This document shows positions 38,365 through 50,615 of a stretch of DNA of 64,000 bases, one piece after another (the first letter of the stretch is position 1; each line of letters begins with the position of its first letter). The notes beneath the pieces are model-generated. The model was not told the DNA's origin, did not search any database, and saw only the letters and a list, made by a program, of their open reading frames with translations. The DNA comes from Entoloma clypeatum (Eukaryota; Basidiomycota; Agaricomycetes; Agaricales; Entolomataceae): the NCBI GenBank assembly GCA_963565915.1, contig OY751491.1, forward strand, positions 3,534,001 through 3,598,000, read 5' to 3'. The translations under genes were made by a program, and so were the position numbers.

Positions 38365-38417
38365 TAAGCACTGAATCGTAAGCATGGAACCGTAAAAACC
38401 TTTGACTCATCGCGGCC
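38365..38417 (-). repeat. Inverted repeat, right copy (downstream of the ABC gene)
   Basis: Reverse-complement partner of 32009-32060, in the position expected of the terminal repeat of the transposon whose transposase relic starts at 38277. The region from here to 38,880 shows no gene. Confidence 0.85.
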
Positions 38418-38879
38418 CCCCTTCTCAGCATGCTGACTGGTCCCTAAAAAATCGTAATGTTGGGACAACATTGACTTACAAGTCGTCATACAGCAAGCCA
38501 TGCCGCAGCGCTAGAGGCCATACCTAGTCACAGAAATATTGTGTTCTAGTACGTGGCCGCCGTCAGTCGCCCACTTGACAATAGCAAAAACGGTGTGGGT
38601 GTAGATTTGTTGACTTACTGTCGAAACCGTGCTGAATGGCAACTCTCATCCCTCAAGGGGTCCAGCTTTGTTTTCACGAATGTATGAGCTCTATCAGGAA
38701 TCCGGTGTCATTGTGACAAGCATGCGAGGAAATCGACAAGAAAGCCTTCTATTACAAAGCGCTCTTGCGTGCACCTCGAGTTGTCTATATATTCTTACAT
38801 GAACTCGATAAGCACAAAGGAAGGAAACCGAAGGTTACACCCAACTCTCAGGTATGGCATAGCGCGCATAGATGATACC

Positions 38880-39948
38880 TTAAACCCATCGCTTGCTGCC
38901 GTATTGGGACACGAAAGCCCCCGTATCCGCCACGGTCACTTTGTTGATAACTTCCAGTTGCAACTTGACGCTTTCCTCTGTGGTCAAAGCACCCTCAAAA
39001 TCCGGTGCAATGCGTTTGATCGACGTTAACAATTTATCGTACGTTTCAAGTCGGGCCGGTGTGGCTAATACGAGGCGGATATATGAATGAATACCCGGGG
39101 GGCCCACGAGGAAATCTCACTCACGAGACGCAGTGCTCGTTGATACGAGCCCTGGAGAGATCGCCAAGAACGTAAAGCCTTCGTTTTGATATTCTACCGC
39201 ATATTTGACATTCACCATGTTGAGAGCGGCTTTGGAGATGGAATAAGGTGCGTGCCCAACCCATTTCGTTCCCAGTGTGTAGTTGAGGTCACCAACAGCA
39301 CTGCTGAGACTGATGACTTTCTTTACTGTGCTGCATTTCAATAGCGGGAGGAAAGCGTTGATTGTGAAGATGACGCCGATAGTGTTGATTTCAAACTGGA
39401 AGGCCATATTGAGTGGTAGACACTAAAATATCAACACATACACACACATTCATCCGCAGATCATGCGCCAGTACATCTTCACCGCCACTTTGGCAAGTTA
39501 TTAAGATAAAGGACGTTGATATACTACGCGTGTGAGAGACTCACTATCTATCGAGGGGAAGCCCGTGGCGCTCGCGATCAATGAACGCAGCATTGTTAAT
39601 CAAGACATCTAATGAGCCGCCAGTTATCTTGGCAGTTTCGTCTGCAGCTTTCTGAGAGACAGTGAGCAAGTGTCACAGCACCGAGACAGACGTCACCGAA
39701 TACCTTTACAGCGACGTGATCAGTTATATCAGCTTCGAGGATATGAACGTTTGGGGTGCGGATGGCGAGAAGTTGATCCGCCGTCAGGTTGTTGCGGACT
39801 AGAGCAAAGACGGTGTTTCGAGTATCCGTGCTTAGTTGGCGAACGAATTCTAGCTAGAATGCCTCATCAGCGTGGAGGCGACACTAACAGAAAAGAAAGC
39901 ACATACGCCAATCCCGCGAGATGCACCAGTAATCAGATAAGAAGGCAT
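38880..39948 (-). CDS. Short-chain dehydrogenase/reductase (SDR)
   Basis: NAD(P)-dependent oxidoreductase. Exon 1 starts at 39948 and encodes MPSYLITGASRGIG, the glycine-rich cofactor motif. Following exons give LEFVRQL and VFALVRNN, HILEADITD, then SLDVLINNAA (NNAG-type motif), VISLSSAVGDLN (catalytic Ser region), and YSISKAALN with the catalytic YxxxK. The C-terminal exon ends SQYGSKRWV at 38880. The closest group by pattern is the small C-factor/CsgA-like fungal SDRs; substrate unknown. Cytosolic: no signal peptide or membrane segment. Confidence 0.88.
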
Positions 39949-40621
39949 TGTCCAGGTCCCTTGTACTCCGTTGTGTTCAGGAGTACCTTGGGCGAAACGC
40001 GGCTCGCGCGGCAGTCTAAATAGATTCTACAACACCGTGTAACTCGGACCTTTGACCTGTAATAAAGTCAAACTTGTTTGCATCCGACAGTGCGAAGATC
40101 GGATGATGTTGCAAAGGTTGGGGGTAACATGAGCGTCAGTCGGTGGGGGTACCCAGCATTGAGTTTAATCTTGAAAATGACGTGGCACGCAAGAACCAGC
40201 AAGAACCTAGAGAGAGCAGAAATTGGGAAAAAGTTGGAGAAGAAGCCAGATCTATGGCTTGCTAACGGCGGCAACTCTTGTCATAAGACATTTGTCAATG
40301 CAGTGCAGTGTTGTACAAGCCAACGTGACCCCAGTCAGAGTAGTCAAGGTCAGCCGAGTCACTCAGACGTGCTTCCGAAGATGGATGATTTGTTGAGTAA
40401 AGAAAATATCACGTGGCAAACTCGGCTGAAAACAACAGTAAACATCAACGAACCCCTCCAAGCCATACAAGGGTGCTGGTATTAAATATTAGGAGCCTGT
40501 GATATGTGTAGAATTCTCTCTAAAAGGCTTTGATGCACTACTAGGGGAATCATGGAATGTCTCAGATTCAAAATCAGGCAGGAAAGGAGAAGAGTGTCTA
40601 ACAAGTCACTTTTCTCAGACA
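39949..40621. other. Intergenic, divergent promoter region
   Basis: Separates the divergent SDR and F-box genes. Open frames here lack splice support; no repeat or motif noticed. Confidence 0.4.
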
Positions 40622-41977
40622 ATGTCCATTCCATCCATGCCAATTCTTCCACAGGCACTTTTCAACCACATTATCGGCCATCTTTTTGACGACAGGACAA
40701 CCCTTGCCACATGCAGTCTTGTCTGTAAAAATTGGGTTCAACCATGCCGATCTCATCTTTTTTCCGAGATGATACTGACCCATAAGAATTGGAAAGTCTT
40801 TCATGATGGTCTCCACATCTATGCATGTAATCTACTGGTCACCAGCCCTGCATCCTCACCGACAAACCTGAACGGACACATGTTATCCATTTTCCCGACA
40901 ATCACTTCAGTCATTTCCAAAATTTTGGATCGTAGGCGGGCGAATCTGATATTGCATACTTTGGACTTGGACCGGATGATGCATACCTCGTTTCCCCGTA
41001 TCGTGTTTCTCATGGTGTCATCGCGGTGGTCCAGCCAGCCGACCATTTTGCAACCATGGCTTCTGCGCGGTTTACCATCCATTTTTCCTCGAGTCAAGAA
41101 CCTAGAATTTCATGATGGTTTCGATTTCGGAGAAGAGATGCTGTTGGATGACATCATTCAATTCATCTGTGCTTTCCCCGAATTGGAAGTGATGAGCATT
41201 GGTTGCTTATTACACCACCGGAAAATCAAAGGGGATGTCAAACGTTTCCGACTCCCTCTGGCGTTACAGACATTCAACTTCCATTGCGGAGGTATCGATA
41301 GAGGAGACTTACTCTTCATAGATTGGTTAGACTCGATGGAGCCTAAACCGAAGCTCGCCACGGTCCGATTGCTTAACTTACGGAGCTCAGTTGTGGCATC
41401 GTTTTCAAGACTTCTACCCAAGCTCGGGAATTCCCTTCGTCATCTGAAGATTGATCTTAACCCAGGTTCGTCAATTGCGAGGTACTACCTTGGCTGCATC
41501 AATTAACTTGATTTTTCGATATGAGCAGACGCCCCGCCCCAAATCATGGTAACCAGCGCAAATACGGCCCTCCGGTCTCTTGACTTATTACCAGCGACCC
41601 AAAATACCATCCAAGAGTTTCCCCCACATTTCTATGTCTACCATCTACCGACTTATATCAAGGAAACCCGAATTGAAGAGGTTTGGATCTCCTTTTCATT
41701 GCATTTTGAAGAGATGTGCAGAATCTGGACAAGCCTGGATCAATTGATCTCCCAATGCCTCATCGAGAATCCCCGAGAAAATTTTACCCTTCACTTGTGC
41801 GGCCAGGATCAGTGGCAGAGGCAACTTCAGCCTTCTTGGGGGCAGATGGCGCGGTCTTTGTTTTCGCAGTGCAGCGGACTTGGTGTCATGATAAATTGCA
41901 CATGCGATCCTTGGATCGCCACACGGACGCCAACTGGGCCTGTGCTGTCTAGATCAATTGCCGCGGGTTATGTATGA
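40622..41977 (+). CDS. F-box protein with LRR-like C-terminus
   Basis: Two exons; the intron at about 41466-41526 joins KIDLNP to DAPPQIM. Residues 8-45 form an F-box (LPQALFNHIIGHLFDD, then TLATCSLVCKNWVQPCRSHLF). The remainder has irregular leucine-rich repeats (RVKNLEFHD, PELEVMSIG, PKLATVRLLNLRS, NTALRSLDLLP). A substrate receptor of an SCF ubiquitin ligase is inferred. Such genes are strongly expanded in Agaricomycetes, and the target cannot be deduced. I chose the ATG at 40622 over the in-frame upstream ATGs because the F-box follows at once. Confidence 0.82.
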
Positions 41978-42347
41978 TATCAGTCTGAGGCGCGCCGTAG
42001 CCATCTCAAAAGTACCGAAGCAACAGGGGGTCGGCCGCACTCGTGGTTGCACTACTATATACAGCAAACTACTTTGTAGGGTTCAGACAACGTGTTATCT
42101 CGACAATTATAAACTCAACGATGTGGGGCTTCTCCCAACTCTGGAACGATGGACTTGAAGGAACCCGTGATAGGTACAGCCGTCTGAAACTCGAGTTGTC
42201 GGATTGGGAGATAATTATCAGTCTTATGGCCCCGAACCTTCTCGTTATTCGAAGGCAGGTGGCCTAACGGATGCTGAAATGAGACTGTTATCGTACAACA
42301 CGGCTTGAAATAAGGATAACAAGAGTACAAATAAAGAATCTTCCCTT
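41978..42347. other. Intergenic between convergent genes
   Basis: Between the F-box stop and the stop of the minus-strand hypothetical gene; nothing recognisable. Confidence 0.35.
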
Positions 42348-43334
42348 TCACTCATTCTCACCACTCAAATGACTCCTCGCAGAATGGAACGAACTCCTGC
42401 TCTCCGGCCGCTCTATTTTTTGCGGTCGACCGTCCAAGTCCTTCACCTCTTGCAGAAAAGCCTCCTCCTCCTTCAGGTTATGCCCATCGACCGACGTAGG
42501 TGGAGTCTCATCACCATGAGATTCTGATGACTCGCTCGACAGGTACACATACCCGTCCCCGTCTAGCAAGTCAACAGTCGAAACCACAGTAGAGGTCGGC
42601 ACCCAGTCCGAAAAGTCCTTGATGACACTTGGTGTGCGGAGGAGGCGTCGTTTTTTGTGCCGGAGAAGGAACGGAGTTTTTGTCTTCGGAGTAGACAACG
42701 ATGGAGGATGGCGGGAGAGTTGGGTCAGACGACGAGCGGACGGTTTGGGGCTTGATTTGCGTTCGGGGATGGTGCTGAGGCGTTGGGGGCTGTAACCTTT
42801 GTAGTCGAAGGGCAATGGTGAAGATTGTGGTGAGGGTTGTGGTGAGGACGAGGGGGAGAAGGATGTCGCGGGGGCGGGAATCGACATATGTAAAACGATA
42901 GGTGAACTCCCGGATGCTGGTGTCTGGTTCTGAGGGTTCGGCGTGTCCACAGAGTGTTGTACCGGTTCCAACGCCAACTGCCTCACTAAAGTGTGGGCAG
43001 ACATGATGATCTTTGTGGATGTCGGTGCCCGCTTCATCCCTCCGTGCGTCTCATAGTATCTCCTGTAACCTCCGGGAGATACGCTCGGGAACGGATTCTC
43101 GAAATCGCTCCAGCGGCGGAGATCTGGAGGTTGCTCTTGCTCTTGCTGTCGGTGCCGTCTCACCGGTGTATGAGGGTCACGCCGGCGGAAATGTCGTCTG
43201 ACCTGAGAGACGATTCGGAGAATGTGCATGGTTGTGAATACTTGTGAATAGATACGTAGGATATTGGCCGGCGAATTAGACACAGGAGTCGAATCACTGG
43301 ATTGGCGGCCTGGGTCAGCAGGCCGAGTGCTCAT
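42348..43334 (-). CDS. Hypothetical Ser/Pro/Arg-rich protein
   Basis: A single open frame of 328 residues. Low complexity and basic in the first half (SQVRRHFRRRDPHTPVRRHR), then Pro/Ser-rich tracts (SPSSSPQPSPQSSPLPFDY), and an acidic C-terminal region (YVYLSSESSESHGDE, NLKEEEAFLQEVKDLDG). No domain, signal peptide or membrane segment. The composition suggests an intrinsically disordered, probably regulatory protein. Conservation in relatives would decide whether it is a gene. Confidence 0.6.
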   Translation of the reverse strand: MSTRPADPGRQSSDSTPVSNSPANILRIYSQVFTTMHILRIVSQVRRHFRRRDPHTPVRRHRQQEQEQPPDLRRWSDFENPFPSVSPGGYRRYYETHGGMKRAPTSTKIIMSAHTLVRQLALEPVQHSVDTPNPQNQTPASGSSPIVLHMSIPAPATSFSPSSSPQPSPQSSPLPFDYKGYSPQRLSTIPERKSSPKPSARRLTQLSRHPPSLSTPKTKTPFLLRHKKRRLLRTPSVIKDFSDWVPTSTVVSTVDLLDGDGYVYLSSESSESHGDETPPTSVDGHNLKEEEAFLQEVKDLDGRPQKIERPESRSSFHSARSHLSGENE

Positions 43335-43892
43335 GTGAACGCAGAATCCCCGAGTTAATACCTGATGACGTTACCCAAGTCTTCTAAAAGCCAAAGTTTA
43401 AGGGCACAAAGGGCAGAGGTCGTAGCTGTTGTGCTGCGGGTCGACTGAGGCGCGCAAAGCAATCAAGCCATGCACTTGTAGGTCCTTATGGGGCCTCGGT
43501 TTTTAATTTCCCAGCACCTCCGTACCTTTTAATGGTTTTCCGTATCGCACCGCACGTAGCGTTGGCTTCCGTTGATGGGCTGTGATCGAGGATGAGTCGC
43601 AGTTCATGGGTCCTGCAGATTATCAGTGGATGGAGGTTGAAGATAACCCATGTAAGGGAATGATCTTTGTCACTACAAGCAAGGCGAACAGTCACGCGCA
43701 CGATCAATTGCCAGATGAATACAACAGATGATGATAATTTATCGTATACGTTCATACAGCTAACTTACGTTAATAACATTTAGAAAGAGGTGGCCGTGTC
43801 TACTGTCCTCCATTTGAAGAAATCAAGATATGCGTAAATGTCTTTACATGGAATGAAGATTCACAGCGTCCCAAAGCAGGAAACAAGGAAAA
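43335..43892. other. Intergenic with a possible orphan exon on the minus strand
   Basis: A minus-strand stretch preceded by an acceptor-like CTGCAG (about 43,617 down to 43,490) encodes THELRLILDHSPSTEANAT, then CGAIRKTIKRYGGAGKLKTE and a stop. The pattern vaguely recalls the helical repeats of VHS-type domains, but no start exon can be supported. Confidence 0.25.
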
Positions 43893-45849
43893 TCAGATGA
43901 GCTGAGAGTTGGCAAGGTTCTCCCGCAAGACTCCATCACGCACTGCAAGATGATATGAGATCTATCGCCTAACCAGGAATGGGAAAGACGGCCATACCAG
44001 ATTCCAGCGTGACTGCGGTTGCTTCCGTATCCTACATAATGAAACCCCATTAATGCACCTCATGGTTATGAAACAATTGCAGAGTCGGATAGACATACCG
44101 TGACAGTCGTAGGGTAGATGTAGATCGAACGCGATTCCGGAGAATTCGCCTTTTGAATGTCTTTGAACTTTTCACGGAGGTCTATCAGGTGCCTCTTCAG
44201 CAACACAATAAAGTTGTCATGGAAGAGGAATTCAGACATTTGACAACCGGGATAACTTCATTGGGTCGCTTCCCATAACTGGGTAGGTACGTGCTGACTT
44301 TGATTCCGCGTTTAAGCTTCCGCCGTAAAAGATCACACTTGTTGAGGAACAAGATGAGTTGTGTCCTTGCCAAAAGCTTTGAAGAGCAAATTGATGTCCA
44401 GAGGATGATAGAGTCCTCGAGCCTATTGACTCGAGGGTCCTCTTCCAGTCTCTGGTCGAAAACTGAAACTGGGGATACTGATCGCGGAGTCAGTACTCTC
44501 GAAGCACCACTTCGAGAAGATCTTAAAACATACGAAAGATGATCACGTTCACATTGTCGAAAAAGGGGAGCCATGCCGCACGCTAGTAGCTTCGTGAGCT
44601 TTCTCATTAAGGGAATGTAAAAAAAAAAATAGCGGACAGATGTGCGGCACCCCCCAACATCAAACATTCGCCATTCCCAGCCTATACTCTTGGCGCCTGC
44701 TGTTGATTCTCATTTCGAGATTAGGCTTGCTTAATAACTTGATAGATGTCTTACCTCGCTCACGATCAAAAGGGCCGCTCGGAAATCTGAGTCGATGCTC
44801 CTGTATTCCGACGGTCCGGAGTCTGGCGCGAACGATGTCATTGTCGCTGACAACGTAATCTCGGCTTGCGATGCGTTCCAGATCATTCAAGAAGCTGAAA
44901 TACCACAAGAAAATCAGGGATGCGAAAAGAAGATCAGGGGGCACTTACAAACCAGCAGAATCGTGAAGCAGGAGCTTGCGACGCTTCAGAGCCGACCGCA
45001 CGTTCTTGTCCTCCCAAAGTGCCTGCATGTCATTCTTACATTGTGCAACTGTGAGGGTGGCGGAGTCGATATCCCTCCCCCGGTCTTCAGCAGGTCGGCG
45101 TTGGCCTTGACGGTCAAGTACCTCCTTCCACGACCGCACGGCATACTCAATATCGTGCCGCTTAGGGTTGGGGTAGTTATCTCCAAACGGAGTGGCGGAT
45201 AATGATACCGAAGCTTGGACAGGCTCAAAGCCAAATCCCAGCCGGTGTTTGAGCTCTGCTTCGACAGCACGCAGGGGTGCCAGGCGAATCATGAGCAAGC
45301 GATGCTGATCTGTGAGTTGTATGGTCTCCTCTTCTCCAGTCACTGATCCGCCCTCTTCGTCAACTGATACCGCGTCGCCCCCCAGTTCGGCTTCCACCAC
45401 CTTGAGAATCGTCATAATTGAGCGGACGATGTTGAGCTGCACAACGACCCGCCACCCGTCACGCTCCTTCTCCCAAGCGTCCTGAGCATACCGCATACGG
45501 AAATCTGTACTCGACGCGTTAGAGAAGGTTGCTCGATGAGAACAGACCTAACAACGTACTCTTGAGTGTCGTCGACTTCCCTGTCTCGATGTTCAGCAAT
45601 CGGCTCCGACTTGCTCGTTGGAAGGAGAGACATACCGCTTTCAGCCTGTCCCAACAGGAGCACCTTCACGACGTGTTTCTCCTTCTTCGCGTTCGCGCGC
45701 TCCTGTTTGATGGCTTCGTCAATGGTGTCGCTGACCCTTTGAGCGTCCTGCTCCCTCTTCAAGCGGGCCTCGCACTGCGCTGGTGTCTCATCTGGCGGGG
45801 GCCGCATGAACTCGATGAAGGGATCCGAAGGGCCTGGCACGAAGACCAT
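43893..45849 (-). CDS. Heterotrimeric G-protein alpha subunit, divergent
   Basis: Start at 45849 (MVFVPGPSDPFIEF). P-loop GQAESGKSTTLK needs a 21-nt exon (about 45,572-45,592). The helical domain has an acidic insertion (GDAVSVDEEGGSVTGEEET). Then switch I ARLRTVGI, switch II WEWRMFDVGGCRTSRAAW joined over two introns, FFDNVNVIIFLSPVSVFDQ, NKCDLL (NKxD), IYIYPTTVT and a C-terminus ENLANSQLI. Oddities: no Gly2/Ser6 myristoylation signal, and Cys in place of the usual catalytic Gln of DVGGQ. The TCAT-type guanine motif is also altered (TEAT). Basidiomycetes have expanded sets of such divergent G-alpha proteins. Receptor coupling is uncertain, and GTPase activity may be reduced or altered. Confidence 0.9.
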
Positions 45850-46577
45850 GGTCGGATGGCAGTGCGAAAACCACCTTGGACCAGATGACGCTGAATATGG
45901 CGCTGAGTGACAAATCTATTTCTTGGAATATTGGCGTTGCGGTTGGTTGTGTTTGGTCCGCAAGCATAAAGATTGATACTGTAGTTTGTTGCGCACGCTG
46001 CAGCGGTCCTGATAAAGAAGGCACCCGCCACAGTCTGCTATAGTGGCCGTTTCAATTCAAATTCTGTGGTAGTTGGCTCTGTTTGGTTCTGCAAGGGTGG
46101 CAGGCCGGGCTCAGGTTCATGATATGGTTGGAAAATTCACCAAAACCCGACTTCTATTATAGTATATGTGTCAACAATCCGAACATATGAACACATACTT
46201 ACATCGGCAGACGAATGAGTGTGTAGTCAACTATAGGCTAGAGTCAGCAACTGATTGGTATCACGACCCGATCAGACCGTAGACGACTATCAGACGTCGA
46301 TCTCGGTGAAAACGGGTCAGTTACGCATGATGCTTGATGGGACAAGTCAATCATTAGTCCGGTGTGGCAGGAACACTTGAGCAGTCGCGTTCAATTTCAA
46401 GGCGCGTTTCTTGTCAAGATAACGAGTGCCAATACTCAACGGACGGACGGTATACATTGTATCGTTACACGGTCTACTATGGTAATAGCTACTTTACATA
46501 CAAGATAAGTACCCTTCATACAAATTGAATCCGCCAGACGGAAAAAAAGAAGCATACTACAGATCGATAGCACAAGA
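45850..46577. other. Intergenic
   Basis: Promoter region of the G-alpha gene and 3' flank of the first aquaglyceroporin gene. No gene, repeat or RNA recognised. Confidence 0.4.
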
Positions 46578-48047
46578 TCAGGCATTTTCATCATCCGACT
46601 CCAGACGTTTGCGAGCCGCGAAATCTCTATACCAATCAACTAGTTAGAATAATTCGAGAGCTGCGCTGGTAGTATTCTGCTCACGGTCGATTGACTCTGC
46701 TATCATCGCCGTTGTAAAGGAAAGCGTCATAGAAGAAAACCCCGGCCTGCGCCCCGAGCACAGTGGCAAGAACGGGACACCAAATCCAGTAATGGCTGGA
46801 AAAGACACGCGTCAAGGTCTCAAATGGATAAGTGGTCGAAACATATACAAACTTTCGGAAGGTGTACACGGCCTTGCCATAACCTACCATGGACGTCAGG
46901 AGCCTTGGGCCGAGATCGCGAGCGGGGTTAAGAGCATAACCTGTTGTAAGACGTGGGTCATTGTAAGTTGTCCAACACCGTGGCAAATCAAATGGATCGT
47001 ACCAGTTTCCATCCCCAAAGCACAACCAATACCAAGGATCAGCAGGAAGAGCGCTACGGGAACAAGTCCATGGGGTACCGGGTGATTCTGACGATCCCCA
47101 ATCGAAAGGACAAGGATCAGAAGCACTGCCGTGGCAAGGAACTCCGAGAAGAAGCATGATACGTTAGTCATGTAGTCCAACTGAACAGTTAGCGGTGAGA
47201 ATCCAATCAAAATTCCTGAAACCATTACCAGACGCACGGCATAAGTCGAGAAAAGACCCGCAGTTTTCAGCGTCCTAACGCCACGGCCACCTTCGAAAAT
47301 ATCAATGGCATGGAAATAATTCGCATACACAAGGGCTGCGCCCACGACACCACCCATCAACTGTGCGAAGATATAGCCTATCGACAGGGCTGATTGAAAA
47401 CTTGGGTCATATGATCGAGAGAGAAGCACTGACTGGGCACTTTCCTCCAAGGAAAGCCACGCCAGGTGGCTAACGCCAGCGTAACCTACGGGTGATTAAT
47501 CATGCGGGCCGACTCTCGGGGGTGAATTGAAGTACCGCAGGATTGATGTGACCACCTGAGATCCCAGCTGACGTCCAGACACCGAAGGCAGTACCTTCGA
47601 AAACTTCAACACATGCGACGCGATCAGGAAGAACGAGGTAATTATTACCGATAGCCCAGCCGAAGTTGATGGACAGGTAATCCTACATCTGGGAGTCAGG
47701 TCTGGGGAGTTGAGACAGGATGGACAAGACCAACTCCTTTTTGAGACGACGCGACTCCATGGACGCTCGAAAGCACGACTTGACAATCGACGCCAGCACC
47801 AAAAATGATCAGGATCATAACACCGAAGAACTCTGCCGCTGGTTCACGAATCGCTTGTCTGCAATCCAAAATCAGTGTCATTTCATTTTATAATGATGAA
47901 AAGGACGCACTTGTACTTCCACCACCAGTTGGGACCACGAGAATCCTTGGTTCCTAACGGGCAGTTTTGGACTTGGCGGAACTTCTGAAAATCGTCTTCT
48001 AGCTTGTGCATGGGGCCGGACGCAGATGATGATGATGACCTCGACAT
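46578..48047 (-). CDS. Aquaglyceroporin (MIP family), copy 1
   Basis: Six-helix channel. Start at 48047 ([18 protein letters not shown]), then [43 protein letters not shown] (first NPA box), [36 protein letters not shown], and [12 protein letters not shown] (second NPA box). The Asp after NPAR is typical of glycerol-conducting members. The terminal helix is followed by a cytosolic tail finished in a separate last exon ([16 protein letters not shown], stop at 46578). Plasma-membrane glycerol/water flux is inferred. Tandem with the next copy, same strand and same exon pattern. Confidence 0.88.
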
Positions 48048-49124
48048 TATTGGAAAGTTGAAGATTAGTCTAAACCATTAGAACTTATATATCTCATCGG
48101 AACCAGGTCCGTAAAGAAGCATTGGGGATATTCCCAGAGACCGGCTTTCCTTTGCTGTAGCTGTAGCCGGTCTCAAGCAGTCGCCCGCAAAGACCATGGT
48201 CCATTCCGCGGTCCCAAAGCCTTCCGTGTATTTATTCCCTCAGGAACATCTCTTGAATGCGAGGTCGCCGTGTCTCGGGATTGCCTCGGGTCCTTTTTAG
48301 AGGGCGTTTCACGTAAAACACCTTGTTGATCAACATGCGGGGACGTAGAAGAGTGGGGAGAATGTTGAAATGCCTTGGTGGGTAGTGCGATTTGGAAGTA
48401 CCGGCTCCGGGAATTCCGCAGCGTTAACGAGAGCGCCGTGACCGCATTATTGGAGCGCACGTTGGATTTCTTGGCTGAGTTCCACGATGTTGCCCGACAT
48501 TCGCCCTCGCAAATCATTTCCCCGCCTTCGTCGCGTAATTGGGGTAACGCACAATAATTTGGTCTGATGAGAGGCGGGTGTGCAAGTGACCCAACCGTCA
48601 TTATCATCAGCACGAGGACATATGCGCATCACCGGCTTCCATTCCAGAGAGAGGCCGGCAAGAGAAAACTGAGGACGAATGCAGAAAGAGTTCGTGTCGC
48701 TGGAGTGATTTTAATTGCCTAGGATGTGACGAGTCTTCAGCGCATATTCGATCTTGGCGCACCAAAGACGCCAGCCCGTGAGTTCCAAGAAACCGAGTGA
48801 ATGAAGCAGTGCCGATAATCAAGTTCATGATGGAGACGCCGGGACGACCGAGGTCAACTTCAGAGTGTGACAAGGACAAACAGACTTTGACAGATCTCGT
48901 TTGGAAATCTACTTGAGGCTCGTTATTCAGCCAAGTCTAAACAGAAATCAATGACAAGATCTACAGCGTAATATAGGTAGCGATATGTATGCATATGAAT
49001 ACAGTGGATGGCCCCAAAATTGTAAAGAGGAAATCGTGAGTCTTTTGTTTTCGTGAGTGCATCATTATGGATGAGATGATCGTCAACTAGTTCAAAGTCG
49101 ACGGGTCTCATCCTGTCGAGGCTC
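48048..49124. other. Intergenic between tandem aquaglyceroporins
   Basis: About 1.1 kb with no supported gene. It contains the promoter of copy 1 and the 3' flank of copy 2. Confidence 0.4.
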
Positions 49125-50615
49125 TCAAGCAGAACCACTTTCCATCTGCAAGAGCTTGCGGGTAGCTGGATCACTGGAAGGGGTCGATTAGCCTCAGGAC
49201 AAGGCCTTTTAGCGCATCAACTCACGGTTGATTGAATTTTCCATCCTCCCCGTTGTACAAGAAAGCTTCATAGAACGTGGCACCAAATTGAGCGCCCAAG
49301 ATGGGCGCGATAACGGGACACCAGAGCCAATATTGGCTATATATCGCTCGTGTCAGCTTCCTTGAAGATTGATGGGCAACGGCGACACGTACTGTCGATA
49401 GGTGTACACAGCTCTTCCATAGCCAACCATTGACGTCAAGAGCCGGGGGCCTAAATCACGAGCTGGATTAACAGCGAAGCCTGTTAGGAACATCGTCAAT
49501 TTGGGATGAAAGTACAAGAAATCGAGGAGCATCCTGTACCTGTCTCCATTCCCCAGGAACTGCCGATTCCGACGAACAGGAGAAAGAGGGCCAGGGGCAG
49601 GAGACCATTGGGAAGGGGGTGGTTCTTGCGATCGGTGAACGCAAGAAGCGCGATCAACAGGAGCGCTGTTCCAAGAAACTCGGAGAAGAAAGCGGAAACG
49701 TTGGTCATATAACCCGCCTTGAGGAGGAAAATTTAGTGTGATGGTCCTGGGCTGCTCTGAGGATGAGACTTACGGCATATGTAGAGAATAATCCAGCGGT
49801 TTTGAGAGTTCTAATGCCCTTCCCCCCTTCGACGAGGTCGATAGCATGGAAATAGTTGGCATAGACGATGGCTGCGCCGACAATCCCACCCATCAACTGT
49901 GCAAAGATATACGCTGTCAAATCACAATCAGACCGATATCATCGGAATTGTAGAACAAAGAAAAAAAACGGACCTGGGACTTTCTTCCAAGGAAAGCCGC
50001 GCCAAGTTGCCATGGCCAGAGTAACCTAAATGGATACAGTTGGCATTTCATTACGATGGGCTTGGAGGAGACAGCACATACAGCAGGATTGATGTGGCCA
50101 CCTGAAATCCCAGCACTCACCCAGACACCCATGGCGATGCCTGACATACAAAACGTAAATGAGTGGCAACGTGAGGTTCAAGTGGTAACTACCTATGGCC
50201 CATCCAAAAGTGGTGGATAGGTAATCCTACAGTTGCGGTCAGTTATAGCGTCGCATGGAACAGGATGTGAACTTGCCCCTCTGGGAGATGCCGCCACCGC
50301 TGGGTTGGCGGAAAGCACGACTTGGCACTCAACCCCAGCACCGAATATGATGAGGATGGCAACACCAGCGAACTCCGCCATAGGTTCGCGGAGAATTTGC
50401 CTGATTCAAAGACGTGTCAATGACGCTGGAGAGCTCTCGACGAAATCAGAAGATTCCTACTTATATTTCCACCACCAGTTGGGACCGCGAGAATCAGCCT
50501 TGACCGTCGTTTCGAGTCTCTGCACATAGGTAACGTCTTTATCGCTGGGCCGCGTTCCCTGAGGAACGATGGAGACAGTCGAAGCTGATGACATGGACTG
50601 AATGCGCTCGGACAT
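49125..50615 (-). CDS. Aquaglyceroporin (MIP family), copy 2
   Basis: Start at 50615 ([15 protein letters not shown]), then the same [91 protein letters not shown] and a last exon [15 protein letters not shown] (stop at 49125). Exon borders match copy 1, so this is a tandem gene duplication; the N-terminal tails are fully diverged, which may reflect different regulation. Confidence 0.88.

Noticed and set aside
40078..40485. 135-codon open frame upstream of the F-box gene
   Set aside because: No domain, biased composition and no conserved motif; treated as chance.
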